From Microlunatus lacustris (lineage in GTDB: Bacteria > Actinomycetota > Actinomycetes > Propionibacteriales > Propionibacteriaceae), in NCBI GenBank assembly GCA_039527025.1, contig BAAAJN010000012.1, forward strand, positions 1 through 64,000: DNA of 64,000 nt. Direction: 5' to 3'. Of this stretch, positions 7,003 to 15,108 are shown in pieces. The notes under the pieces are model-generated. The model was not told where the DNA came from. It was given only the letters and a program-made list of their open reading frames with translations, and made no database searches. Position 1 is the first letter of the stretch. Each line of letters begins with the position of its first letter. A program made the translations under genes and the position numbers.

Positions 7003-7578
7003 CTACGACCGCCGACGTGAACGCCGAGGATCCAGCCCGACATCCGACAGCACAGCCCACAGCCGCCGGTCCTGCTCGCTCGGTCCGACATCTGTGGCGA
7101 GCACGGACTGCCGGTGCTGGTCGACAGCATCGACGAGCTCGGCGATGACCCGTCGAGCGACCGGGTTGAAGCCGGTAGCCGCCCTCCCGGCCCAGGCCAA
7201 CGGCGCACTGTCGTCCTCGACGTTCTGCACACGTTTCCACGCCTCTAAACAGGCCCGACGGAACTTCCGCGCCCGCCCGGCGGAAACGTCGTCGAGCTCA
7301 GCGCCGGCCAATGCCTCCTCAGTCGTGTCCAGCAGGCCCTCCAGCGCGTCGAAGGTACGGTCGCTGAGCTCGTCGTCCGCTGCGATCGTCTCCCACAACG
7401 CCACCCACCTCTGTCGACCGCCAACCTCGTTCTCCCGAGGCAGCAGATGAGCGCGAATCAGGTGAGCAAGCTCGAGCCCGTCCATCGCGGCCAGGTCCGC
7501 AGCCAGAGTCTCTTCTCCGGGGATAGCCGGCGGACTCTTCACCCGGGCCCAGGGCTGCTCGATCAAGGCCGCGGCCAT
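7003..7578 (-). CDS. Hypothetical protein downstream of whiB-like gene
   Basis: 191 residues, mostly helical and acidic, with no family recognised. The ATG at 7578 is preceded by AGGAGG at four bases, a strong site, and is preferred over the ATG at 7614 that overlaps the whiB-like stop. It ends 19 bases from the cysH stop in convergent orientation, and the short gap has no obvious terminator. Phrases such as FDALEGLLDTTEEALAGAEL suggest helical repeats. It forms an operon with the whiB-like gene, so it may be a partner or target-specific factor. Confidence 0.65.
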   Translation of the reverse strand: MAAALIEQPWARVKSPPAIPGEETLAADLAAMDGLELAHLIRAHLLPRENEVGGRQRWVALWETIAADDELSDRTFDALEGLLDTTEEALAGAELDDVSAGRARKFRRACLEAWKRVQNVEDDSAPLAWAGRAATGFNPVARRVIAELVDAVDQHRQSVLATDVGPSEQDRRLWAVLSDVGLDPRRSRRRS

Positions 7579-7610
7579 CTTTCCTCCTACTGACGCGAAC
7601 TGCTCGGTGA

Positions 7611-8132
7611 TCATGCCGCCAGGTCGGCCTTCAGCCGCGCCTTCGCCCGCTCATCCGCGCGCTGCTCGGCGTTCGCCTCCCGGCACTCCCCGCACCGGCA
7701 CCCACGACGCCGGTACCAGAGGTAGCTGCCCTCGCCGAGGTCGTGAAGGGCGTTCGCCGTCGCAGCCTCGCGGACCTGGTCCTGCAGCTGGTCGGCCCGC
7801 TGGACGGACAGGCTCCCGGTGGCCAGCATCTGCTGCCGGTCAGCGGTGGTTGATCCCGCCCAGTAACCATCGGCGTCTGCAGCGATCGCCCACAGCAGGC
7901 ACTCCGACCGGCCCGGGCAACTTCGGCACAGTGCAGTCATCGGGTCCGGCACCACCGTGCGTTCCTTGTCCGGCACCCACTCCAGGCCCGGCGCCCGGTC
8001 CGCGCAGAGCGCGTCGGTGATCGGGAAAGCGGAGAGAAACGACACGGAGGCTGTCCCACCAGGGAAAGCCTCCGGGTCAGCCAGCATGCGATCAGTGAGT
8101 TGATGGTACGACAGAGCAGTGGTGGTGGTCAC
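7611..8132 (-). CDS. WhiB-family iron-sulfur transcriptional regulator
   Basis: 173 residues from a GTG with AGGAG nine bases upstream. C43, C69, C72 and C78 (ALC...ALCRSCPGRSEC) are the four cysteines that hold the [4Fe-4S] cluster, and GYWAGST is a version of the G(V/I)WGG turn that contacts the sigma factor. A second cluster, RRGCRCGECR, sits near the C-terminus. WhiB-like proteins act with SigA at promoters and respond to redox state or nitric oxide. The leader contains GGCCTCACCAGCC, close to the hairpin leader of the genes at 593, 971 and 3024. A candidate regulator of the adjacent CRISPR operon. Confidence 0.85.
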   Translation of the reverse strand: MTTTTALSYHQLTDRMLADPEAFPGGTASVSFLSAFPITDALCADRAPGLEWVPDKERTVVPDPMTALCRSCPGRSECLLWAIAADADGYWAGSTTADRQQMLATGSLSVQRADQLQDQVREAATANALHDLGEGSYLWYRRRGCRCGECREANAEQRADERAKARLKADLAA

Positions 8133-8149
8133 GGGTGCAATCTCCTTCG

Positions 8150-8191
8150 TCGATGGCTGGTGAGGCCCTGAGCGCCGTGTGGTAACGGCGC
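8150..8191 (-). promoter_or_regulatory. Leader of whiB-like gene with hairpin and variant of the shared element
   Basis: Read on the minus strand, AGCGCCG-TTACCACA-CGGCGCT forms a 7-bp hairpin, followed by GGCCTCACCAGCC, which differs by one base from the GGCCTGACCAGCC core of the three leaders at 614-630, 1001-1017 and 3046-3062. The AGGAG ribosome site follows about ten bases later. Confidence 0.45.
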
Positions 8192-8248
8192 TGACCAACA
8201 TTCTTTTCCTAGTTGCTGTGAACAGTCAATAGAGACGGCTTGGTTCTC

Positions 8249-8254
8249 TACACT
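8249..8254 (+). promoter_or_regulatory. -10 box of a probable leaderless promoter
   Basis: TACACT ends seven bases before the GTG at 8262, so transcription would start at or next to the start codon. There is no Shine-Dalgarno sequence, in keeping with a leaderless message, which is common in Actinomycetota. The -35 region is weak. Confidence 0.5.
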
Positions 8255-8261
8255 CCTGATC

Positions 8262-8702
8262 GTGACCAGCGTTGCTACCTACAGCTACGCGCAGGTGTCC
8301 GCGCGCATCGCCGCGGTGCTGGGTAAAACGCCGTCACGGTCTGCCCTTCGTGCGGCCGCGGCCGAGTCCGCCCGGAGCGACCACACGAACAGCCGGGTCC
8401 GCCTCACCGCAGGGATGCCCACACCGCTACCGACGAGCAGCCGCACCACCCCAGCACAATTCGATGCCGCCGAGGTCGAGCGGTGGCTCGAGCACCATCC
8501 CCGCACCCAATGGCTGCAGGTGTACCGAGACCTCGCGGCCGCCGCCGCGGTCCACGAGCGGTCTGACCTCGAGCTGGCGGTACGTAGTGCACGAGCTCAT
8601 GGGATGAGCTGGCGGAGCATCGCGGCTGCCATCACCGAGGGAAGCGGCCGACCGTACAGCTACCAGGGTGTCTATAAGGCCTACCACCACCCCAACGACT
8701 GA
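8262..8702 (+). CDS. Small HTH-type DNA-binding protein
   Basis: 146 residues starting at a GTG with no ribosome site, behind a likely leaderless promoter. The N-terminus (YAQVSARIAAVLGKTPSRSALRAAA) and C-terminus (SARAHGMSWRSIAAAITEG) each look like helix-turn-helix modules, and AAEVERWLEHHPRTQW resembles the wing/linker of excisionase- or MerR-type proteins. It is divergent from the whiB-like operon, sharing about 130 bases of regulatory DNA, so it may regulate that promoter. Specific family unknown. Confidence 0.65.
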   Translation: MTSVATYSYAQVSARIAAVLGKTPSRSALRAAAAESARSDHTNSRVRLTAGMPTPLPTSSRTTPAQFDAAEVERWLEHHPRTQWLQVYRDLAAAAAVHERSDLELAVRSARAHGMSWRSIAAAITEGSGRPYSYQGVYKAYHHPND

Positions 8703-8753
8703 GTCCTGGAACCAACCCGACCCCCGTTCCATCCCCGCCCGAGGAAAGAGAGC

Positions 8754-10352
8754 ATGGAAGTCCTCTACGTCACGAACCTCGACATCGCAGCCAGCGCTAG
8801 CAGCCAGCTGCAAAAGGTCGATCCCGCCCAGGTCTGCCTCGAGCTGGTCGGCGACTGGCTCGGCGACCGGACAGATCATGTCGTCCCCTACTACTCGCTC
8901 CTCGCCGATGGCGAAAGTCAACTCACCCCGGCACACGGCCGGCAACGCGATGCCCGCTGGGAGCACGTTGCAGGAGCCGACACCTGGGCGACGAGGGTCG
9001 AACGCCGCGATGTTGCGCCCGACGGCGTGGAGTTCATCACTCGCCTCACGGTCGGCGACGCCCCCGACGGTGTCACGGTCAGAATCTCCATGGCGCGAGA
9101 GTCTCGCGCGGCTGGCTTGACCCCCATGACACTGCCCACCCTCCATCAGCCCGCTATCGTCGCTGCGCTTGTCGAAGATCCAAGACTTCACGTCAGCGTC
9201 GACGGGCAGGTGCAAGACGGGCGGTACCTCCAGGTCCGGAGCCCTGAGGAAACCGCCCTTCTGGCCCAGGCGTTGAAGCAGCGGAAACGGTTGCCGATCC
9301 TGCTACTGCATAGCCGCACCCTGGAAACGCAGGCCACCGCGCGGCGGTGCGCATCACGACTGGTGGGTCTGGTGCGTGTCGTCACTATGGACTACCGCGC
9401 CACCCGCCACCTACGCACACTCGAGCCTGTCGCCGACGTGCCCTATTCCGGTGGGCTATTGGTGTGGGCTGATCTGAGCTCCCCGCCGCTACCGGTCCCG
9501 ACAGAGCAGATCAACAACCCCGACCGAGATGTCTTACGGGCAGCCCTCATGTCACGTATCGCTCCACTGTCCGTCTTCACCCGAGGCGTCGACACCGCCT
9601 ATCGGACGGCTCGCCGAGCCGCCAGCGCCGAGCGGAACTCCGAAGCGGCCGCAGCCTCTGCCGAGGCAGCTCAGTCCGGGACCATCGAGGAACAACTTGA
9701 AGCCGTCACCCTGGAACGCGACCGCGCCCGGGAGATGGAGACGTTCGTCACCGAGGAATGTGCGAAGGCCGAGGCCCTGGCCCAAGAACGCGCCGATGAG
9801 ATCGAACGTCTCACCGCCCAGGTGGAGCAGCTGACCTTGGCATCGAGATTCATGCACGCATCGCATCCTCCCGACGATGCCCCTGAGGAGAAGACACTCG
9901 ACAACACCCCAGCAGAGCTCGAGGTCGCAGACGGGACTTCCCTGGAGAAGCTCTGCCAACACCTCGAACGCGCAGTCGAAGGGAAGATCGTCTTCACCCC
10001 AAACGCGACGGCCGCCTGGAAACAAGCTGACCGGTACGCCACTCCCGAGCTGATGCGGGATTCCCTGATAAAGCTGGCCACTGTCGCCCGCGACCTGTAC
10101 GACGATCAGGATCGCAGCATCGGGCATCTCGACACATGGGTGAGAGAGAACTATGACCTCCGCATCTCACTCCAGGACGACAAGATGCCGAAGAAGTTCA
10201 AGACGTTCATATGGGAGGACCGGTCCTATGAGCGGATCCCGCACGTCAAGGTGAACGACGGCGTTCCCCCCGCTGAGTGCGGTCGCATCTACTTCGCGCT
10301 CGACCACTCGAACAAGCAGCTGATTGTCGACCACGTCGGACTCCACTGGTAG
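8754..10352 (+). CDS. Large hypothetical protein with coiled coil, possible defence protein
   Basis: 532 residues; GAGGAAAGAGAG precedes the ATG. The N-terminal 290 residues form an unrecognised domain. Residues about 290-365 are a strong coiled coil (EEQLEAVTLERDRAREMETF, EIERLTAQVEQL). The C-terminal 150 residues, ending GRIYFALDHSNKQLIVDHVG, resemble the compact C-terminal domains of nuclease- or toxin-like accessory proteins. It stands alone between the CRISPR/whiB region and a secreted nuclease. No catalytic motif could be named, so the defence idea comes from position and architecture only. Confidence 0.6.
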   Translation: MEVLYVTNLDIAASASSQLQKVDPAQVCLELVGDWLGDRTDHVVPYYSLLADGESQLTPAHGRQRDARWEHVAGADTWATRVERRDVAPDGVEFITRLTVGDAPDGVTVRISMARESRAAGLTPMTLPTLHQPAIVAALVEDPRLHVSVDGQVQDGRYLQVRSPEETALLAQALKQRKRLPILLLHSRTLETQATARRCASRLVGLVRVVTMDYRATRHLRTLEPVADVPYSGGLLVWADLSSPPLPVPTEQINNPDRDVLRAALMSRIAPLSVFTRGVDTAYRTARRAASAERNSEAAAASAEAAQSGTIEEQLEAVTLERDRAREMETFVTEECAKAEALAQERADEIERLTAQVEQLTLASRFMHASHPPDDAPEEKTLDNTPAELEVADGTSLEKLCQHLERAVEGKIVFTPNATAAWKQADRYATPELMRDSLIKLATVARDLYDDQDRSIGHLDTWVRENYDLRISLQDDKMPKKFKTFIWEDRSYERIPHVKVNDGVPPAECGRIYFALDHSNKQLIVDHVGLHW

Positions 10353-10365
10353 ACCGGCAGCCAGC

Positions 10366-11064
10366 TCACGAGCAGTCCCGCAACATCGCCCGTAGCGCCC
10401 GGCGGTCAGCGGTGGTGACCGCCAATCGGTAGGTGTCGGCGACGTCAACGTAGACCTGGGCGTAGGTGCACCTGCCGCGGCTGGTTGGCGGGGACCAGCC
10501 GCTCGGGGTCTTGTCACTCTTAGCCCGGTTGACTGCTTCGCTGGTGGCGAGGAGGTTGCGGGGGTCGTTGGCGAAGTTCCGGCGCTGCTGAAGGGTCCAA
10601 CCTGACGCGCCGAAGTCCCAGCTCGCCGCGAGGGGAAAGACATGGTCGATCTCGACCTGATCGGCAGCGCTTTTGGTGAAGTGCACCTGGTCGCCGGTGT
10701 AGGGGTCGACCAGGTCGCCCTCGACGACGACGCAGCCGTGCGTGCCGGCCCTCACGTGCACCTGCTTGAGCTGAGACTTCAAGATCCCGTCCCGGGTCGA
10801 ACACCCGTCATGACCGCCGGCAACGTCTACGTCGTCACTCCAAGCAGGGCCGAAGACGCAGGCGTGGTTCTTCCGGCAAGACCGGTCATATCCCGGCGCC
10901 GTCACCCGGACCGGCTCGACCTGCAGCCGATCCAGCTTGGCTGACGCGCTGCCTACGTCCGAGTCGCCAGGACTTCCGCCCATCGTCGTGCAGCCGGCCA
11001 TCATCAGGACGGCACTGACCGCGAGAACAACCCGCCGCCAGGAGAAGTTAGTCACCAGGTGCAC
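10366..11064 (-). CDS. Secreted lipoprotein with HNH (DUF1524-type) nuclease domain
   Basis: 232 residues. A signal peptide ends in the lipobox LMMAGC (C25), so the protein should be anchored outside the membrane. The C-terminal domain has VEIDHVFPLAASWDFGA, then RRNFANDPRNLLAT and NRAKSDKTPSGWSPP, the H...N...K layout of DUF1524/GmrSD-type HNH nucleases. Such secreted nucleases are common in Actinomycetota and can be nutritional or act on DNA at the cell surface, which on a conjugative element could matter for entry exclusion or competition. GTG starts at 11064 and 11055 are possible; neither has a clear ribosome site. Confidence 0.8.
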   Translation of the reverse strand: MHLVTNFSWRRVVLAVSAVLMMAGCTTMGGSPGDSDVGSASAKLDRLQVEPVRVTAPGYDRSCRKNHACVFGPAWSDDVDVAGGHDGCSTRDGILKSQLKQVHVRAGTHGCVVVEGDLVDPYTGDQVHFTKSAADQVEIDHVFPLAASWDFGASGWTLQQRRNFANDPRNLLATSEAVNRAKSDKTPSGWSPPTSRGRCTYAQVYVDVADTYRLAVTTADRRALRAMLRDCS

Positions 11065-11236
11065 AGCTAGAGAAGGTGCCCGGCCCTGGCCGTTCGTGAC
11101 ATTGGCCGAGGCACATCGCCCCTTGGCCAGGGGAAGTTGTCTGACGGGTGCTGGGTCGGAGGTTGGACGGCAACGGGTGAGGCTCCTTCAGTCCCGATGT
11201 GGTGTAGCACCAGGGCGCCGGTGCAAGGCTATTCAG

Positions 11237-11407
11237 ATGATCGTGACTGCACACATCAAACAGCGGACGACAGGAGCCCGGGGCCAGCCCGACGCCAAGA
11301 GCGACCACCTGCAGGTGGAAGCCGATACCTACGAGGACGCACAGAGCCGCGTACGTTCTCGTCTTCCAGAGGGCTGGATCGTTGCCAGCTGGAGGGTCGA
11401 ACGCTGA
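11237..11407 (+). CDS. Small hypothetical protein upstream of DNA ligase
   Basis: A 56-residue protein beginning MIVTAHIKQR and ending EGWIVASWRVER. Its composition is protein-like and it has a simple alpha/beta layout, reminiscent of double-stranded-RNA-binding-sized or DUF-type small proteins. AAGG lies eight bases before the ATG. The stop codon overlaps the proposed CTG start of the ligase gene, and the ligase ribosome site lies inside its 3' end, so the two are translationally coupled. Function unknown. Confidence 0.5.
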   Translation: MIVTAHIKQRTTGARGQPDAKSDHLQVEADTYEDAQSRVRSRLPEGWIVASWRVER

Positions 11408-12387
11408 CCGACTTCCCACCCGCGACGGGGCCGATCGAGGTGGCGCTCGCCCGATCGGCAGTAGAACTCCCGACCAACGTGGGCACGAGCCCGTGGGCCT
11501 TCGAGATGAAATTCGACGGCTGGCGGCTCGTGGCGGCCCGAACAGCGGCCGGTGCCGTCGAGCTCTGGTCACGTCATGGCACAGATCTCACCAGCAGGTT
11601 TCCCGAGATCGCAGCGGCAGCCGAGCAACTCCCGGCGGGCACGGTCATCGACGGGGAGGTGTGCGTGTACCGGGAAGGGCGCCTGGATTGGGACCAGCTG
11701 CAGCACCGCATGGGATCAGCGGCCAGGGTGGCCGAGCAGGTGCGGATAGCACCCGCGTCCTACGTGGTGTTCGACGTCCTCGCCCTCAGCGGCACGGATG
11801 TGCGGTCCCGGCCTTGGTCAGAGCGTCGGAACCTACTGGAAGAGCTCATCGGCAGCCAGCTACCGCTTCAGGTGTGCCCTTTCACCCGCGACCGCGACGA
11901 GGCCGGGACCTGGCTGCCGGAGTACCGCGCCGTCGGCATCGAAGGCGTCGTCGCGAAGCGCACAACCGCTCCCTACCGCCCGGGCGAGCGGGTCTGGGTC
12001 AAGGTCAAACATCGCGAGACCACCGAGGTGGTCATCGGCGCGGTCACTGGGTCAGCCAGGCGGCCGGAATCAGTCGTCGCCGGCCGCTTCACCAGAGCCG
12101 GCCAGCTGGTGATCGCCGGCCGGACCACCGCCCTAAACCAACGCCAAGCTGCCGAACTTGCCGCGTCCTTGACCCCGGTGGGGGCAGATCAGCACCCGTG
12201 GCCTCCGCAGATCAGCGGCCAGTTCGGGGGCACACCCATGCACCTGGTGCACGTCGCTCCGGTCCTGGTTGCCGAGGTCAGTGTCGACGCGGCTCGACAG
12301 TCAGGACGCTGGCGCCACCCACTCCGATTCGTCCGCGTCCGGGTCGACCTAGTCCCGGCCGATCTCCCGTTCTTCCTCGACGACTGA
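11404..12387 (+). CDS. ATP-dependent DNA ligase (LigD/LigC type)
   Basis: 327 residues. EMKFDGWR carries the nucleotidyl-accepting lysine, K36, the start of ligase motif I. VIDGEVCVY is motif III, SYVVFDVLAL motif IIIa, EGVVAKR motif IV and VWVKVKHR motif V, followed by an OB-type domain. This is the size of the stand-alone LigC/LigD ligase module used in end-joining or gap repair. The start appears to be a CTG: GGAGGG lies seven bases before it, and no ATG/GTG/TTG occurs in frame until after IEVALA. No Ku gene is in the window. The protein could repair plasmid DNA after transfer. Confidence 0.85.
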   Translation: MTDFPPATGPIEVALARSAVELPTNVGTSPWAFEMKFDGWRLVAARTAAGAVELWSRHGTDLTSRFPEIAAAAEQLPAGTVIDGEVCVYREGRLDWDQLQHRMGSAARVAEQVRIAPASYVVFDVLALSGTDVRSRPWSERRNLLEELIGSQLPLQVCPFTRDRDEAGTWLPEYRAVGIEGVVAKRTTAPYRPGERVWVKVKHRETTEVVIGAVTGSARRPESVVAGRFTRAGQLVIAGRTTALNQRQAAELAASLTPVGADQHPWPPQISGQFGGTPMHLVHVAPVLVAEVSVDAARQSGRWRHPLRFVRVRVDLVPADLPFFLDD

Positions 12388-12463
12388 TCGTCGAAACCGC
12401 CGCCCGACGCCTCGGGCCAATTTGCCGCCGGCCCGCTGAACTACAAGGAGCACGCGTCGACGG

Positions 12464-13120
12464 TCAGCCGGAGTAAGGCGTGACGATCAGGGCCACCACC
12501 GCTCCCAGGGCCAGGGCTGGACCGAACGCGATGTGGGTAGACCATCGGCCGCGGCGCGCCACGAGGAGAGCGGCACCAATGACGCCCGCGCCACCGAAGG
12601 CGACCACCACACCGATGAGGACTGTCTCCCAGCCGAACCAGCCGAGGATCAGTCCGACCAGGCCAGCCAGCTTGACGTCTCCCAAACCCATCGATCCGAA
12701 GATGGCCAACCCCAGGAACACCACGGTCATCACTCCCGCCGCGGCTGCCGCTACCCCCAGCTGGTCCCAGCGGTTGGTTGTCGCAGCAGCGGCGACGAGG
12801 AGAGCGGTGATGGCAGCGGTGCCGCCGAGCACCAACAGATCCGGCAGCCGGTGAACGTCGAGGTCGATCCAGGCCAGCGCTGCCGCTAGAACCACGAACA
12901 GCAGCGCTGCGGGAGCCGCCGCGCTGTCGGTAACGCTCGAGGCGACGAGGATCCATCCACCGGCCACCCCCACCGGTAGAGACAGCAGCGACCGCAGCGG
13001 CAGCCGGGCCACGTCCTGGCCCCGGCGGTGCCACTCGCTGCGCAGCGACCACGCCGCCACTCCTCCGGCGGCCGCACCGCCCAGTCCGACCAGGAGAGCG
13101 CCAGCCAACATGACCTGCAT
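12464..13120 (-). CDS. Prepilin peptidase (A24 family, TadV/CpaA-like)
   Basis: 218 residues with six or seven membrane segments. WIDLDVHRLPD and GLGDVKL are the two aspartate motifs of type IV prepilin peptidases (D in IDLD and in GLGD). It should cleave and perhaps methylate the Flp-type pilin and TadE-like proteins encoded at 29.6-31.2 kb. It lies 12 kb away from that cluster and on the opposite strand. The ATG at 13120 is preferred over a TTG two codons earlier. The C-terminus is short. Confidence 0.85.
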   Translation of the reverse strand: MQVMLAGALLVGLGGAAAGGVAAWSLRSEWHRRGQDVARLPLRSLLSLPVGVAGGWILVASSVTDSAAAPAALLFVVLAAALAWIDLDVHRLPDLLVLGGTAAITALLVAAAATTNRWDQLGVAAAAAGVMTVVFLGLAIFGSMGLGDVKLAGLVGLILGWFGWETVLIGVVVAFGGAGVIGAALLVARRGRWSTHIAFGPALALGAVVALIVTPYSG

Positions 13121-13176
13121 GTCCAAGGCTTTCAGTCTCAGCCGGGTGCCGAGCCGGCGATCTGAGCGTTCACCAT

Positions 13177-13368
13177 TCAGCGGTGCACATCGGAAGCCGG
13201 CTGGGGCCGGGTGGCGCGAGTTGCGGTCTGCGCGCCTTCGGTGACTGCGGGCTCGGTGACCTTTCGGTAGTGGGCGCCGCCGCTGAGGATCTCCGGGTGC
13301 ACCGTGAACACCTCACGGCCCTGGGCGTCGTAGGACGGCTTCGGTGCGGGTGCCGCGGCGTCAGCCAT
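13177..13368 (-). CDS. Small hypothetical protein
   Basis: 63 residues, starting MADAAAPAPKPSYDAQGREV. GAGAGG lies seven bases before the ATG at 13368; a second ATG at 13383 overlaps the upstream stop. No domain recognised. Polar and proline/alanine-rich ends with a short beta-prone centre (FTVHPEILSGGAHYRKV). It is coupled to the ADP-ribosyltransferase-like gene and could be its partner or immunity-type protein, but that is only suggested by the gene order. Confidence 0.5.
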   Translation of the reverse strand: MADAAAPAPKPSYDAQGREVFTVHPEILSGGAHYRKVTEPAVTEGAQTATRATRPQPASDVHR

Positions 13369-13379
13369 GGTGGGTCCTC

Positions 13380-14285
13380 TCATCGGTTCTGGTCGGCGGG
13401 TTCGGGTGTGACATCGCGAAGCTGCACGACGGTGCGCGTGCCGGTGGTGCCATTGGGGGCGCGCCAGGTGGCGCGGTGGGTGCCAATGACCTCGAACTCC
13501 ATTCCGCGCGGCAACAGGTGAGCGGTGTCGTCTCGGCTGTCGGAGTGCCCCAGGTAGGCGCCGCGCCGGGTCTGAATTTCGAATACCGCCACCCGACCGG
13601 CGACGTCGCCGGCGGCGTGCCGGCTGGTCTCGTGGAGCTGGTGGGTGCCAACGGTGTAGCGGTCGAACGCGACCCGTTCGCCGGGCTTGAAGTTGTGGTC
13701 GACGAACGCCTGCAGGTTGGTGTGGTTGATCTGAGGAGGCATCGCCACGTTGGCGTAAACGACGTGGCCCCGGTCGTTGGACCGTTCGTACGCCTGGATC
13801 GACCGGTCGACGCGGCGAAGCTGCTGCTGGTCAGCGTCATCGAGCTCCTGGAGGTCTCCGACGTTGTCCGACAGCGCGTCGTTGAGCCGGCCCCACCGAC
13901 CGGGGTCGGTGACGAGCCGCCGCTGGGCGTCGTACTGGGTCATGGGAAGGGCGCCCTGGACGTCGATCCGGGTCTTCGACCTCGCCTTCTTCTGCCGCGA
14001 GCTGAACGGCTCCCTGACTTCGGCTGCTGCTGGCAGCGGCCGCTGCATCTTCGGGTGCGCCAGATCGGCGGTGGTCGACCGCGGCATCAACCGCTCCCGG
14101 TCTTTCTGCTGACGGTTCAAACCGGGCAGAGCCTCGGTCATGGCGTCGAGATCGCGGAGACCACCACGGGTTTCAGCCCGCCCCTCGGCGGTGTCCGGGG
14201 ACAAGATGTCGGCTTGCTTCGCTGCTGTGGTCGACCTTCCCCGGTCAGGGTCGACGACGTAATCGGGATTGGATTGGCGCGGCAT
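13380..14285 (-). CDS. ADP-ribosyltransferase-like domain protein
   Basis: 301 residues. The N-terminal half is disordered and charged. The C-terminal half, from about residue 150 (IQAYERSNDRGHVVYANVAM) through FDRYTVGTHQLHETSRHAAG to LLPRGMEFEVIGTH, follows the layout of ADP-ribosyltransferase exoenzyme domains, whose last block is normally an E-x-E followed by L(F)PRGxxF. Here the E-x-E position reads DDTAH, so the catalytic glutamate seems replaced and the domain may be inactive or divergent. Found on many actinobacterial plasmids and phages, such proteins can modify host proteins. Upstream of the coupled 63-residue gene. Confidence 0.5.
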   Translation of the reverse strand: MPRQSNPDYVVDPDRGRSTTAAKQADILSPDTAEGRAETRGGLRDLDAMTEALPGLNRQQKDRERLMPRSTTADLAHPKMQRPLPAAAEVREPFSSRQKKARSKTRIDVQGALPMTQYDAQRRLVTDPGRWGRLNDALSDNVGDLQELDDADQQQLRRVDRSIQAYERSNDRGHVVYANVAMPPQINHTNLQAFVDHNFKPGERVAFDRYTVGTHQLHETSRHAAGDVAGRVAVFEIQTRRGAYLGHSDSRDDTAHLLPRGMEFEVIGTHRATWRAPNGTTGTRTVVQLRDVTPEPADQNR

Positions 14286-14439
14286 CAGACGGGCTCCTCG
14301 GCAGACCTGGTCATCCCAGAGAAGGTGCTGCCGCGACAGCCCTTGTGACCACCCGGCGCTGATGCAAGGCCACCTGGCAGGTGACCAGGGTCTGTGTGAT
14401 GCGGATCGACGGCGTGCTTCGCGGACAGCAGCTGAGGTG

Positions 14440-15108
14440 TCATCGCAGTTGCGCCCGCGTCATCGTCGCGGACAGGTTCGTGGCCGGCGCATCGTCGAGC
14501 CAGCTCAGGGTGGGTGCTTGCTTGACCGTTCCGGGCAGCGCCCGGAACCGCCATGGCCCGAGCTCGGTGAGAACCGCATGGGTGAGCACAGTTGCGTGGA
14601 AGCGGGTGGGGACAACCACGAAGTCGACGACACGGCCGCGTTTGCCGAGCTGCTCGCTGGCCTTCGCCGAGGTCCGGGTAACCGCCAGCTGTCTGATGCC
14701 GGCGTCCTTGATGGCGATGACGGCCACCAGGTGGTTCTCCAGCCACCGCCGCTTCTCCCAGGACGGCAGGATCCCGCGGTTGCGGCCCAGTCCCAACTGG
14801 CTGATCGCGTTCCGCGCATACTCAGCCGCCCTCGCCTCGTCTCGGAGCGTCTCCTCGCTGGGGAGCAGCAGTGCGATCAGCTGCTGTAACCGGCGAGGGG
14901 GGATGTGCGCCACCGATCTACCCGAGCTCCCCGCCAACCACCGCTGCACGGTGCGTGTCGTCACCCCCATCGCCTGAGCCACGGCTTCGACGTCGACGCG
15001 GCCACGCGCACTGACGCCGAACCGCAGCCTCAGCACCCGCTGCAGCCGAGCCCGGGTCCACAGCGGACCCTTACGCGCTTCGGCGGCCTCGGCCACCGTT
15101 CCGGTCAC
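14440..15108 (-). CDS. HTH protein in the replication operon
   Basis: 222 residues, GTG start overlapping the upstream stop (GTGA). Near residue 40 VDVEAVAQAMGVTTRTVQRWLAG is a clear helix-turn-helix. A second, alpha/beta part contains VVDFVVVPTRFHATVLTHAV. It is the third gene of the replication operon behind the 1,782-residue protein and the Tpg-like HTH protein. The HTH pattern (TTRTVQRW) is shared with that neighbour. It may bind the origin or regulate the operon; no precise family named. Confidence 0.65.
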   Translation of the reverse strand: MTGTVAEAAEARKGPLWTRARLQRVLRLRFGVSARGRVDVEAVAQAMGVTTRTVQRWLAGSSGRSVAHIPPRRLQQLIALLLPSEETLRDEARAAEYARNAISQLGLGRNRGILPSWEKRRWLENHLVAVIAIKDAGIRQLAVTRTSAKASEQLGKRGRVVDFVVVPTRFHATVLTHAVLTELGPWRFRALPGTVKQAPTLSWLDDAPATNLSATMTRAQLR

